From positions 1-64,000 of the forward strand of contig JASHOZ010000053.1 of the NCBI GenBank assembly GCA_030038395.1: 64,000 bases of DNA, read 5' to 3'. How positions within the stretch are numbered: position 1 is the first letter of the stretch; every line of letters begins with the position of its first letter. Below the pieces are notes generated by a model, which worked only from the letters and a program-made list of their open reading frames with translations, was not told the origin of the DNA and did not search any database. Source of the DNA: Nitrososphaerales archaeon (GTDB lineage: Archaea; Thermoproteota; Nitrososphaeria; Nitrososphaerales; Gagatemarchaeaceae). Shown piece after piece: positions 1-8,306 of the stretch. The translations under genes were made by a program, and so were the position numbers.

Positions 1-891
1 GGTACCGGGACAGCTAGCGAACAGCTCAGGACCTTGGATGAGACCTGCAGGCGACTGGTAAGGATGGTGAAGGCTGGCCACGACGTCGTCATAACTCATG
101 GCAACGGGCCGCAGGTAGGCGACATCCTCCTCGCGTACGACGCCGCCAAGGACATCCTCCCTCCCATGCCTCTTGATGTCTGCGGGGCCCAGAGCCAGGG
201 GATGATAGGGTACATGCTACAGCAGTCGCTCGAGAACGAGCTGGCGGCCGCGGGCGTAGGAAAGAGCGTCGCCGTGGTCGTAACCCAGACACTGATTTCG
301 GAGGACGAGGAAGCCCTCTCAACGCCTGTCAAGCCAATCGGCCCGTACTACGCGGAAGAATACGCGATGCGGCTTGAGGAGGATAAGGGCTGGCAGATGC
401 GGAGGGAGGGCGAGAAGGGATTCAGGCGTGTGGTACCGTCGCCGGAGCCGGTCGAGATAGTAGAAGCGCCCACCATCAGGCGGCTGTTCGCAGAAGGCAC
501 GGTAGTTATCGCCGCGGGAGGGGGAGGAGTCCCGGTGATGAAGGACAAGGCGTCAGGAGGATACAGGGGTGTTGAAGCAGTGATAGACAAGGACCTGGCG
601 TCGGCGCTACTCGCGTCCACGCTCGGCGTCGAAGCGATGGTCATACTCACCGACGTCGAGGGAGCATATCTGGAGTTTGGGAAGCGGACACGTCGCCTGC
701 TGAAGAGGGTGACCGTCCAAAAAGTGAAGCGGTACATAAGCGACGGAGAGTTCGGCGCAGGTAGCATGGCGCCGAAGATGGCGGCGGCCGTCAGATTCGT
801 GGAGTCTGGAGGGCGCATGGCCGTAGTGACATCGTTGCAGTCAGCGGGCGAGGCACTCTCCGGAGAGTCAGGGACCGTTGTCGTCCCGTAG
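1..891 (+). CDS. arcC: Carbamate kinase (5'-truncated by window edge)
   Basis: Amino-acid-kinase-family protein. Carbamate kinase makes ATP and carbamate from carbamoyl phosphate and ADP, or runs in reverse. The reading frame is open from base 1 and opens with a GTGTASEQ-like stretch typical of residues about 25-35 of carbamate kinases, so the true start lies before the window and the TTG at 34 is internal. Visible motifs are HGNGPQVGD, the GGGGVPV loop, DKDLASALLA and LTDVEGAY. No arginine deiminase or ornithine carbamoyltransferase is in view, so the pathway is unknown. The family is clear; a carbamoyl-phosphate-forming role in vivo is possible in archaea. Confidence 0.9.
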   Translation, partial: GTGTASEQLRTLDETCRRLVRMVKAGHDVVITHGNGPQVGDILLAYDAAKDILPPMPLDVCGAQSQGMIGYMLQQSLENELAAAGVGKSVAVVVTQTLISEDEEALSTPVKPIGPYYAEEYAMRLEEDKGWQMRREGEKGFRRVVPSPEPVEIVEAPTIRRLFAEGTVVIAAGGGGVPVMKDKASGGYRGVEAVIDKDLASALLASTLGVEAMVILTDVEGAYLEFGKRTRRLLKRVTVQKVKRYISDGEFGAGSMAPKMAAAVRFVESGGRMAVVTSLQSAGEALSGESGTVVVP

Positions 892-997
892 GCGCACCAG
901 TGTCACCCCCTGACTCGCACGAGTCTGTGGGCGAGCACACGCGACTCCGGCGGTCAGCGGCGTCCGGGATGACGTGGGCGAGCCCGAATGAGAAGGG

Positions 998-1092
998 CGC
1001 CGGGGGTAGGATTCGAACCCACGCGACCCGAAGGTCACGGGCTTGCTCGCTGTGACTCAAGGCCCGCGCAATAACCGCTCTGCCACCCCGGC
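998..1092 (-). tRNA. tRNA-Ser (anticodon UGA) with a 12-nt canonical intron
   Basis: Reading the minus strand, a 7-bp acceptor stem (GCCGGGG/CCCCGGC) is followed by a D-arm, an anticodon stem CGGGC/GCCCG with loop C-T-TGA-G, a 12-nt insert, then A. A long variable arm (GACC/GGTC stem) and a T-arm with GGTTCGAATCC follow. The long variable arm and discriminator G73 support serine rather than leucine; Leu-GAG would put a pyrimidine at position 37. The insert lies between positions 37 and 38, the canonical archaeal site. No CCA is encoded, consistent with the CCA-adding enzyme at 52.5-53.9 kb. Confidence 0.9.
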
Positions 1093-1188
1093 GAGTCCAG
1101 CCACCGGGCGGCCCACCCATTGATAAGCTGTGGACGCAAGGCCGACTCTCAGCCAACCATTATTACCGCTGAGGAGCGGACGTCCGTC

Positions 1189-2043
1189 ATGGAAGCGGTC
1201 GTGAGGCCCGCGAAGGCTGCAGACCGGCGCCCTCTCATGCGGTTCATCAGGCATGTCTGGGGGGGCCACGACTACATTCCGAATGTCTGGGACACGTGGC
1301 TTAGGGATGAGCACGGGCGGATGTTCGTGGTGGAAGTCGGCGGACTCCCCGTCGGGATGAACAGGGTCAGGTTCATGCGTGACGGGTCGGCCTGGTTCGA
1401 GGGAGCCCGCGTCCACCCTGACTTCAGAGGGGAGGGGTTGGCCACAAAGCTCGGTGAGAACTCCATAAACGTTGCAAAGCAGCGAGGGATCCGCCTCTTC
1501 CGCCTCACCAGCGGCTCAAGGAACAGGGCCGCCCACCGTCAGATCGCTCGCATGGAGTTCAAGGAGGTCTCGAGAGTCAGCATGTACACGCCGAAGGGCG
1601 CGAGGTTCCGTCTCCAGAGTGGCGTGGCGAAGGCAACCGCGCGCGACGTCCCCAGGGTGATGGAACTCGTGACCTCATCGGACGAATTCAGGCTCGGATC
1701 AGGCGTCTACTGGAGCGCGTTCGCCGCGGAGGGGCTGACACGCCCCGTGGTGGACAGCCTCGTGCGAGAGGGGACCGTGTACACGGCTGGGGGGTCGGTC
1801 GCCGTGGCCAAGGTTGTGAGGGTCGGAGACTGGTCCTGGAAGGAAGTGTGCTTCCTCGGAGGGGAGGCCGAGGGCGCGCTCAGGCTCGTGAGGCATGTGC
1901 TCGTGGGTGTCACAGGGACCAGACTCGGGTGGCGACTCGTCTACATCCCGCAAGGTTCGCGATTGATTCGGGTCCTCAGAGAGGGAGGCTTCGTGCGCGA
2001 CTCGTCGCTCGTGCTGTTCGAGAGGATGTCCGCCAACGGTTAA
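1189..2043 (+). CDS. GNAT-family N-acetyltransferase
   Basis: A 284-residue protein whose N-terminal half carries a GNAT fold: the stretch around VHPDFRGEGLATKLGE matches the acetyl-CoA-binding motif A (R-x-x-G-x-G/A). The C-terminal half is less conserved and may be a second, degenerate GNAT-like domain, as in two-domain acetyltransferases. I chose the ATG at 1189, where the homologous sequence (EAVVRPAKAADR) begins. An upstream in-frame start at 1120 would add a non-conserved leader. It sits between tRNA-Ser and the 3-hydroxyacyl-CoA dehydrogenase. Substrate unknown. Confidence 0.75.
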   Translation: MEAVVRPAKAADRRPLMRFIRHVWGGHDYIPNVWDTWLRDEHGRMFVVEVGGLPVGMNRVRFMRDGSAWFEGARVHPDFRGEGLATKLGENSINVAKQRGIRLFRLTSGSRNRAAHRQIARMEFKEVSRVSMYTPKGARFRLQSGVAKATARDVPRVMELVTSSDEFRLGSGVYWSAFAAEGLTRPVVDSLVREGTVYTAGGSVAVAKVVRVGDWSWKEVCFLGGEAEGALRLVRHVLVGVTGTRLGWRLVYIPQGSRLIRVLREGGFVRDSSLVLFERMSANG

Positions 2044-2068
2044 AACGAGCGCGGAGCGTAGCAACCAC

Positions 2069-2962
2069 ATGGAACAGAACGTCAAGAAGGTAGCGGTTCT
2101 CGGCGCCGGGCTGATGGGTCACGGGATAGCTCAGGTCGCCTCCCAGGCCTCTGAGTATGAGGTCGCGCTCCTCGACGTCAACGCCGACCTGGTAGCGAGA
2201 GGGATGAAGATGATACAGGGGAGCCTCGCGAAGTTCGTAGAGAAAGGGAAGCTTTCGAAGGAGCAGAGCCTCGAGGTGGCCGCCCGAATCCACCCCACGA
2301 CGGGGCTGGAGGAGGCTTTGGAGGGGAGCCAGCTCGTCATCGAGGCTGCCACGGAGGACCCGAAACTGAAGCTCGACCTCTACAGACGCGTCTCCGGAAT
2401 CGCCGACAAGGGAGCGGTGATCGCCTCCAATACGTCGTCGATAAGCATCACGCTTCTGGCTTCGGCCACCGACCGGCCTGAACTGGTCTGCGGAATGCAC
2501 TTCTTCAACCCGCCTCAGCTGATGAATCTGGTGGAGATCATCAAGGGGAACAAGACATCGGCGGACACGGTGAGCCTGGTCCGGGAGGTCTCCGCAAGGA
2601 TGGGGAAGGAGACCGTCCTGTGCAAGAAGGATGCGCCGGGGTTCATAGTCAACAGAATTCTGGTCCCGGCGCTAAACGAAGCGGTCTTCCTCGTGCAGGA
2701 AGGGGTCGCCGACCCAGAGGACGTCGACAAGGCAGTCAAGCTCGGGCTCAACTGGCCGATGGGACCCCTGCAACTCCTCGACTACGTCGGGCTGGACACT
2801 ACGTTCAACATCACGCAGGTGTTCATGCAGGAGCTGCAGGACTCGAAGTACAGGCCGTCCCCTCTGCTAAGGGAGATGGTGAGGGCGGGCCGCCTCGGAC
2901 GAAAGAGTGGGAAGGGGTTCTACGACTGGGACTCACCGTCGTCGACCAAGGCCGGCAAGTAA
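2069..2962 (+). CDS. 3-hydroxyacyl-CoA (3-hydroxybutyryl-CoA) dehydrogenase
   Basis: Oxidises 3-hydroxyacyl-CoA to 3-ketoacyl-CoA with NAD(P)+. At 297 residues it has the length of stand-alone HbdA/PaaH enzymes rather than the bifunctional FadB type. The N-terminal Rossmann motif is GAGLMGHGIAQ. The catalytic region includes SNTSS and GMHFFNPP, with the histidine of the Ser/His pair. The C-terminal domain has GFIVNRILVPALNEA and ends in GRKSGKGFYDW, the usual family signature. It opens a block of acyl-CoA genes running to 8.3 kb and could work with the hydratases and thiolase downstream. Substrate chain or ring origin is not determinable. Confidence 0.93.
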   Translation: MEQNVKKVAVLGAGLMGHGIAQVASQASEYEVALLDVNADLVARGMKMIQGSLAKFVEKGKLSKEQSLEVAARIHPTTGLEEALEGSQLVIEAATEDPKLKLDLYRRVSGIADKGAVIASNTSSISITLLASATDRPELVCGMHFFNPPQLMNLVEIIKGNKTSADTVSLVREVSARMGKETVLCKKDAPGFIVNRILVPALNEAVFLVQEGVADPEDVDKAVKLGLNWPMGPLQLLDYVGLDTTFNITQVFMQELQDSKYRPSPLLREMVRAGRLGRKSGKGFYDWDSPSSTKAGK

Positions 2963-2965
2963 GAG

Positions 2966-3367
2966 TTACTCCTCGAGCTTCGCGCGGAGGTCCGGGGGAA
3001 AGGGGGTTGACCTTCCTCGGTCGGCGACGAACGCATGTACGGTGTGGCCCCGGCAGAGCAGCATCGACTCAGGTAGCCTGAAGATCTCATTCTCGAACCG
3101 GATGCTCCTGGTCCCGACTCTTGCGACCCTCGTCTTCACGAGGATCTCGTCGTCAAACCGCGCCGGCGCAGTGTAGTCTGCGTGTGCCTGGACGACGGGG
3201 ATGTGGAGGCCGAGCTCGCCCCACTTCGCCGGCGAAAGCCCCAGGTCGCGGAGGAGGCTCACCCTCCCGACCTCCATCCACACGAAGAACTTCGCGTAGT
3301 ACACCACGCCCATCTTGTCGGTCTCTTCGAACCTCACCCTCAGTTTGGCCTGGTGCCATCCGCTCAC
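2966..3367 (-). CDS. Acyl-CoA thioesterase, hotdog fold (4-hydroxybenzoyl-CoA thioesterase/YbgC type)
   Basis: A single hotdog domain of 133 residues. The early motif RFEETDKMGVVYYAKFF contains the Asp and the Tyr-rich segment (D-x-M-G-V-V-Y-Y-A) conserved in the 4-hydroxybenzoyl-CoA thioesterase/YbgC family. It hydrolyses an acyl-CoA to free acid plus CoA. I chose the GTG at 3367, which lies 28 bases from the TATA box at 3390-3400; an upstream in-frame start at 3448 would run through that promoter into the divergent gene. It is convergent with the dehydrogenase and divergent from the GNAT gene at 3426. Confidence 0.88.
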   Translation of the reverse strand: MSGWHQAKLRVRFEETDKMGVVYYAKFFVWMEVGRVSLLRDLGLSPAKWGELGLHIPVVQAHADYTAPARFDDEILVKTRVARVGTRSIRFENEIFRLPESMLLCRGHTVHAFVADRGRSTPFPPDLRAKLEE

Positions 3368-3389
3368 AATCCCCTCCTTGCCTTCTTCC

Positions 3390-3400
3390 GTTTTATAACT
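3390..3400. promoter_or_regulatory. Single TATA box between divergent leaderless genes
   Basis: The A/T stretch GTTTTATAACT contains the palindrome TTATAA (3393-3398). Its centre is about 28 bases from the GTG of the leftward thioesterase (3367) and about 30 bases from the ATG of the rightward acetyltransferase (3426). It is the only A/T-rich patch between the two genes, so one box probably serves both directions. Confidence 0.6.
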
Positions 3401-3425
3401 CCCTGGTGTCGGCGCAAGCGAGGCC

Positions 3426-3851
3426 ATGAACCTTCGACAGTTCGCCATTGAGGACTACGACGAGGTCAGGGCGCTCTGGGAGGAATCGGGGCTGGAAATC
3501 CGCCCCGGAGACTCGAAGAGAGAGGTCAGGTCGAAGATCTCCCGTGACCCCGACCTCTTCCTCGTCGCCGAGGAGGGCGGGAAGATCGTGGGGACCGTCA
3601 TGGGCGCGTGGGATGGCAGGAGGGGCTGGCTCTACCACCTCGGGGTCCTCCCGGGTCACCAGCGGAGGGGAGTGGCGAGCGCCCTCGTCAGGGAGGCTGA
3701 AGCGAGGATGAAGGCGAAGGGAGTCCTCAAAGTGAACGCGATAGTCTACAGGACGAACGAGAGGTCGCTCAGCTTCTTCAGGCAGGCGGGATACATCGTG
3801 GACGAGCGCTCTCTCATCCACGGCAAGGTGCTCGCCGGTGAAAGCGACTAG
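3426..3851 (+). CDS. GNAT-family N-acetyltransferase (RimI-like)
   Basis: A compact single-domain GNAT protein of 141 residues. Motif A is visible as LGVLPGHQRRGVASALV (R-R-G-x-A), followed by a beta5/alpha4 region YRTNERSLSFFRQAGY with the usual N-x-x-S-x-x-F-x-x-x-G-Y ending. The ATG is about 30 bases from the TATA box at 3390-3400, implying a leaderless transcript. The size and motif resemble small ribosomal-protein or amino-acid acetyltransferases such as YpeA and RimI relatives, but the substrate cannot be read from sequence. Confidence 0.85.
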   Translation: MNLRQFAIEDYDEVRALWEESGLEIRPGDSKREVRSKISRDPDLFLVAEEGGKIVGTVMGAWDGRRGWLYHLGVLPGHQRRGVASALVREAEARMKAKGVLKVNAIVYRTNERSLSFFRQAGYIVDERSLIHGKVLAGESD

Positions 3852-3956
3852 GCGGTGCACCGCGGCCGGCCGGTCGCCCGCAGGTGAGAACCGAAGGGCG
3901 AGGTAAAGCGATCAGACAGGACAGCCTTTTTACACTCCGCGAAAAAGCGCGGCCGC

Positions 3957-4733
3957 ATGGACTACGAGACGATAGCCATGTCCAAAGACGGACCGGTGGG
4001 GACCATTACGCTGAACAGGCCAGGGGCACTGAACGCCCTGAACGAGCAGATGGTGAAGGAGCTGATCTCCGCCCTCGACGAGTTCGAGAGAGACGCTTCC
4101 TTGAGGTGCGTCATCATCACAGGGAGCGAGAGGGCGTTCTCAGCCGGCGCCGACATCAAGGAAATGGCGGGGATGACGGCCGTGCAGATGGCGATGACGG
4201 GACACTTCTTCCCTCTCTGGGACAGAGTGGGGAGGTTCCCGAAGCCGATAGTGGGAGCGCTGAGCGGTTTCGTGCTGGGGGGCGGGCTGGAGCTCGCGAT
4301 GAGCTGCGACATTCTCGTCGCGTCCGAGACGACGCAGCTAGGGCAGCCCGAGATAGACATCGGTGTCATGCCGGGTGGCGGCGGAACGCAGAGGCTCACG
4401 CGCGCAGTGGGGAAGTACAAGGCGATGGAGATGATACTAACGGGGAAGCGGATAGGAGCCGAGGAGGCAAAGGCCCTAGGCCTCGTGAGCAGGGTCGTGC
4501 CGAAGGAGGCCTACCTGACAGAAGCGAGGAAGGTGGCGTCAGAGGTCGCGTCGAGGTCCCCAGTGGCGGTCCGCCTAGCGAAGATGGCGGTGAACAAGGC
4601 GTTCGAGATGGGCCTGTCGGACGGCATCGACTTCGAGCGGGAACTGTTCTATCTTCTGTTCGCATCCGAGGACAAGTCGGAGGGGATGGCGGCCTTCATG
4701 GAGAAGAGGAGCCCCCAGTTCAAGGGGAAGTAG
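3957..4733 (+). CDS. Enoyl-CoA hydratase/isomerase family protein
   Basis: Crotonase-fold protein of 258 residues, the normal length. The CoA-binding and oxyanion-hole segment is SAGADIKEM, then GFVLGGGLELAMSCDI. The catalytic glutamate region reads LGQPEIDIGVMPGGGGTQRL, where both glutamates of true hydratases (Glu in GGGLELA and Glu in QPEI) appear present, so hydration of trans-2-enoyl-CoA is likely. The ATG at 3957 lies about 27 bases after a T-rich patch (3927-3933). It is immediately followed, with no gap, by the paralogous gene at 4734, so the two are co-transcribed. Confidence 0.92.
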   Translation: MDYETIAMSKDGPVGTITLNRPGALNALNEQMVKELISALDEFERDASLRCVIITGSERAFSAGADIKEMAGMTAVQMAMTGHFFPLWDRVGRFPKPIVGALSGFVLGGGLELAMSCDILVASETTQLGQPEIDIGVMPGGGGTQRLTRAVGKYKAMEMILTGKRIGAEEAKALGLVSRVVPKEAYLTEARKVASEVASRSPVAVRLAKMAVNKAFEMGLSDGIDFERELFYLLFASEDKSEGMAAFMEKRSPQFKGK

Positions 4734-5528
4734 ATGGAACTCAAGACGGTCAAGACCGAGCTGAGGAGCGGCGTCCTGTGGCTGACGCTGAACAGGCCCG
4801 AGAAGCTCAACGCCTTCGACGAGCAGATGGGGAACGACCTTATGGATGCGCTCAAGGAGGCAGAGAGAAGCGCTGAGGTCAGGAGCGTCGTACTGACGGG
4901 CGAGGGGCGCGCCTTCTCGGTCGGGGAGGACCTAAACTCGAACAGGGCAACGTACGAGGGCGGAAAGCCCGCGCTGCTGGGCGAGGTCCTGAAGCGCAAA
5001 TACAATCCAATCGTACAGCGCATCAGGAGAATGGAGAAGCCTGTCGTCGCCTCGATAAATGGGGTCACGGCGGGTGCGGGCTTGGGTCTGGCGCTCGCCT
5101 GCGACCTGAGGGCGGCCTCAGACAAGGCGACGTTCCACGAGGCGTTCATCAAGGTCGGGCTCGCGCCGGACTCCGGGACGAGTTTCTGGCTGACGAGGAT
5201 CCTGGGCCTGGCCAAGGCGATGGAGGTAGGACTCCTGGGAGAGCCGATTGACTCCACCATGGCCCTGAACCTGGGCCTTGTCAACTGGGTGTTCCCTGCC
5301 GACAAACTGAGCGACGAAGTGGCCAAGATCGCTGAGCGGCTGGCGAAAGGCCCGACGCGGGCGCTCGGCCTCACCAAGAGGGCCCTCAACAGAGCGATAG
5401 TAGTAGACATGGACTCCGCTCTGGAGTACGAGGCGTACCTGCAGGACGTGGCGGGGAGGACCGCCGATCACGTGGAGGGCGTGAAGGCGTTCTTCGAGAA
5501 GCGCGAAGCCCGCTTCACGGGACAGTAG
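4734..5528 (+). CDS. Enoyl-CoA hydratase/isomerase paralogue, PaaG-like
   Basis: Second crotonase-fold protein (264 residues), starting directly at the upstream stop codon (TAG-ATG). The oxyanion stretch is GRAFSVGEDL and NGVTAGAGLGLALACDL. The active-site region AFIKVGLAPDSGTSFWLTR follows the PaaG pattern (F-x-K-I-G-L-x-P-D-S-G-x-x-x-x-L-x-R) of the phenylacetate-pathway isomerase and has lost the first hydratase glutamate. It is therefore more probably an isomerase than a hydratase. No ring epoxidase (paaABCDE) or ligase (paaK) is in view, so the substrate remains open. Confidence 0.85.
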   Translation: MELKTVKTELRSGVLWLTLNRPEKLNAFDEQMGNDLMDALKEAERSAEVRSVVLTGEGRAFSVGEDLNSNRATYEGGKPALLGEVLKRKYNPIVQRIRRMEKPVVASINGVTAGAGLGLALACDLRAASDKATFHEAFIKVGLAPDSGTSFWLTRILGLAKAMEVGLLGEPIDSTMALNLGLVNWVFPADKLSDEVAKIAERLAKGPTRALGLTKRALNRAIVVDMDSALEYEAYLQDVAGRTADHVEGVKAFFEKREARFTGQ

Positions 5529-5609
5529 GAGACGGCCTCGCTCGCGCAGGGAGAGGCAACTGGCCGAGGGTCAGTAAGAGTGAAAAGCCGCCCACAAGCG
5601 GTGAGGACC

Positions 5610-6809
5610 ATGGACTACGACGCGGTCGTCGTTGACGCTGTCAGGACCCCTGTAGGCAAGTATGGCGGAATCCTGCGGTCGGTGAGGGCAGACGACCTTG
5701 GCGCGCTCGTCATGCGGAGTCTCCTTGCTAGAACGAAGCTCGACCCCGCGACGCTGGATGACGTCTACTTTGGTTGCTCGAACCAGGCGGGGGAGGACAA
5801 CAGGAACGTCGCCAGGATGGCGACGCTACTAGCAGGGATACCTTACACCGTCCCTGCCGCCACCGTAAACCGCCTCTGTGCGTCAGGGCTCGAAGCGCTG
5901 AATTCCGCCGCGAGGGTCGTATGGTCAGGGGAGGGTAAGGTACTCATCGCAGGGGGGGTGGAGAGCATGACGAGGGCGCCCCTCGTAATGCTCAAGCCAG
6001 AAGCGGCGTTCAGGCGCGGGGAGATGAATCTGGTGGACTCGACGCTCGGGTGGAGGTTCGTGAACCCCGCCTTCCCGCCAGAGTATCCGCCCCTCTCCAT
6101 GGGGGAGACAGCGGAGAACCTCGCCGAGAAGTACGGAGTCGACAGGGCGGACCAGGATGCGTTTGCGCTTTCGAGTCATATGAAGGCGGTGGAGGCGGCG
6201 AAGTCGGGCAAGTTCAAGGATGAGATTGTCCCGGTCACCACGCGCGACGCGCCTGAGGGCGTGGACACGGACGAAGGGCCGAGGCATGACACGTCTCTCG
6301 AGAAGCTCGCGATGTTGCAACCCTCCTTCAAGAGAGGAGGCACGGTCACTGCTGGGAACTCGTCGGGCATCAACGACGGCGCTGCTGCCATTCTCGTCAT
6401 GGATGGAGCAAAGGCAGAAGAGCTAGCGGTATCGCCCATTGCCAGAGTCCTCGGGTCCGCAACGGTCGGGGTCCACCCAAGCTACATGGGGATAGGGCCC
6501 GTGCACGCAACGAGGAGGCTGCTGGCGAGGCTTGGGATGAGCCTTGACGAGTTCGGCATAGTCGAGATGAACGAGGCCTTCGCCGCTCAGGTGCTAGCGT
6601 GTGTCAGGGAGATGCCCGCCTTCGAGACGAAACGGATGAACCCGAACGGCGGGGCGATCGCCCTGGGCCATCCCCTCGGATGCAGCGGCGCGCGCCTAGC
6701 CACGACCCTCGTGCACGAGATGAAGAGGACGGGGACAAGGTACGGGCTCGCCACCATGTGCGTGGGCGTCGGGCAGGGCGTCTCGACGGCGTTCGAGCTT
6801 GTAAGGTAA
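5610..6809 (+). CDS. Acetyl-CoA acyltransferase / 3-oxoadipyl-CoA-type thiolase
   Basis: Degradative thiolase that splits 3-ketoacyl-CoA with CoA. The nucleophilic cysteine lies in NRLCASGLEAL, the acid/base histidine in GGAIALGHPLGCSGAR, and the second cysteine in TMCVGVGQG. It is about 399 residues from the ATG at 5610, which follows a GGTGAGG patch; the in-frame GTG at 5580 would add ten non-conserved residues. The NAGNSSGIND-like and MGIGPVHATRRLL segments resemble the PcaF/PaaJ branch. With the dehydrogenase and hydratases upstream it completes a beta-oxidation set. Confidence 0.92.
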   Translation: MDYDAVVVDAVRTPVGKYGGILRSVRADDLGALVMRSLLARTKLDPATLDDVYFGCSNQAGEDNRNVARMATLLAGIPYTVPAATVNRLCASGLEALNSAARVVWSGEGKVLIAGGVESMTRAPLVMLKPEAAFRRGEMNLVDSTLGWRFVNPAFPPEYPPLSMGETAENLAEKYGVDRADQDAFALSSHMKAVEAAKSGKFKDEIVPVTTRDAPEGVDTDEGPRHDTSLEKLAMLQPSFKRGGTVTAGNSSGINDGAAAILVMDGAKAEELAVSPIARVLGSATVGVHPSYMGIGPVHATRRLLARLGMSLDEFGIVEMNEAFAAQVLACVREMPAFETKRMNPNGGAIALGHPLGCSGARLATTLVHEMKRTGTRYGLATMCVGVGQGVSTAFELVR

Positions 6810-6845
6810 CAGTTATCTCCCTCGTGTAATTCAAACGAGCTCAGT

Positions 6846-8306
6846 TTGCAGGCAGAGTCGGTCCCCGCGTACGAAATGTTCGTCGGCGGGGAATGGGTGA
6901 AGTCTCATTCCGGGAGGAGCTACCCGGTCTTCAATCCCGCGGTGGGGAAGGTCCTCGCTCACGTCCCCAAAGGAGACCGTGAAGACGTAAGGGCCGCCGT
7001 CGACGCGGCGAGGAAGGCTTTCGAAGATCCTGCTTGGAGGTGGATCGACCCCAGCAAGAGGGGGAGGATTCTCTACAAGATAGCCCAGAGTCTGAGGGAG
7101 AGACTGACGGACTTCGCGAAGCTTGAGACCTCCAACAACGGCAAGCCGCTAGGACAGGCGAAGGGAGACGTTGCGATGGCCGCGAGGCACTTCGAATACT
7201 TCGCGGGGCTCGCGGACAAGATAGAGGGCTCGTCGATTCCGGTCCCCGGGAGCCGACTGAACTACACGCTGAGGGAACCTCTCGGCGTGACGGCGCACGT
7301 CGTTCCTTGGAACTATCCTCTCGTCATGGCCGCCCGGAGCATTGCCCCCGCGCTCGCCGCGGGCAACTCTGTGGTCGCGAAGCCCGCCTCGTTCACTCCC
7401 CTGACGCTGCTGAAGCTCGCAGAGCTCTGCAAGGAAGCAGGGCTACCTGACGGCATACTGAACGTGATCACAGGGGGAGGCGAAGAAGTAGGCGTGGCGC
7501 TGGCGCAGGACCCTATCATCAAACACATCGCGCTCACCGGGTCGGTGGAAACGGGCATCAGCGTGATGGAAGGTGCGGCCGCCAACCTGACCAGGCTCTC
7601 GCTCGAGCTCGGGGGAAAGAACCCTACGATCGTATTCGCGGACGCCGACCTCGAAAAGGCGGCGAAGGGCGTGCTCAACGGGATCTTCACGAACGCGGGG
7701 CAGATGTGCTGGGCAGGGTCCAGGCTGCTCGTGGAAGCGGGAGTGAAGGATGCGCTTGTCGGCGCGGTCGTGCAGGGCGCGAGGTCGATGCGGCTGGGGA
7801 ACGGCATGGACCCAGAGACGACGATGGGGCCTCTTGTGGCCGAGTCGCAGAAAGCGAAGGTGGCCGGGTACGTTGAGCAGGGGGTAGAGGAGGGCGCAGT
7901 CGTGTTGTCAGGGGGTTCGTCCCCCGAAGACGAGAGATTGAAGGACGGCTACTACTACAGCCCCACAGTGCTGGGAGGGGTGGGGAACGAGATGAAGGTG
8001 GCGCGCGAGGAGATCTTCGGCCCGGTCCTCACGGTGACTGAATTCGAGTCGCGGGCCGACGCCGTAGCCAAGGCGAACGACTCCGAGTACGGACTCTGGG
8101 CCGGGGTATGGACGCGCGACCTCGGTAGGGCACACAGGGTGGCGTCGCAGCTCGAGTCAGGCATCATATGTATCAACGAGGAACCCGTCACGTTCCCGCA
8201 AACCCCGTTCGGTGGATTCAACAAGAGCGGGAACAGCTCGGAGCAGGGAGCCGAGGCGGTGAGATCCTATGTCAGGACGAAGAACGTGTCGGTGAACCTG
8301 GACTAG
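6846..8306 (+). CDS. NAD(P)+-dependent aldehyde dehydrogenase
   Basis: Aldehyde dehydrogenase superfamily, 486 residues from a TTG start. The cofactor-binding region contains VVPWNYPLVMA and AKPASFTPL. The general-base glutamate lies in LSLELGGKNP and the catalytic cysteine in NAGQMCWAGSRL. The C-terminal EEIFGPVLTV and the FPQTPFGGFNKSGN segment are canonical. The family resembles betaine-aldehyde and phenylacetaldehyde dehydrogenases. It follows the thiolase by 36 bases and probably belongs to the same acyl-CoA or aromatic degradation block. Its 3' end overlaps the convergent cobalamin gene by four bases. Confidence 0.92.
   Translation: MQAESVPAYEMFVGGEWVKSHSGRSYPVFNPAVGKVLAHVPKGDREDVRAAVDAARKAFEDPAWRWIDPSKRGRILYKIAQSLRERLTDFAKLETSNNGKPLGQAKGDVAMAARHFEYFAGLADKIEGSSIPVPGSRLNYTLREPLGVTAHVVPWNYPLVMAARSIAPALAAGNSVVAKPASFTPLTLLKLAELCKEAGLPDGILNVITGGGEEVGVALAQDPIIKHIALTGSVETGISVMEGAAANLTRLSLELGGKNPTIVFADADLEKAAKGVLNGIFTNAGQMCWAGSRLLVEAGVKDALVGAVVQGARSMRLGNGMDPETTMGPLVAESQKAKVAGYVEQGVEEGAVVLSGGSSPEDERLKDGYYYSPTVLGGVGNEMKVAREEIFGPVLTVTEFESRADAVAKANDSEYGLWAGVWTRDLGRAHRVASQLESGIICINEEPVTFPQTPFGGFNKSGNSSEQGAEAVRSYVRTKNVSVNLD

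Noticed and set aside
998-1092. tRNA-Leu (GAG) for the first tRNA
   Set aside because: That reading places a pyrimidine at position 37 and gives a wrong discriminator; Ser-UGA with a canonical intron fits stem, loop and G73.
3884-4876. 330-codon plus-strand frame overlapping both enoyl-CoA hydratases
   Set aside because: Composition is almost entirely Arg, Gly, Glu and Asp, as for out-of-frame reading of GC-rich codons; the hydratase frames are certain.
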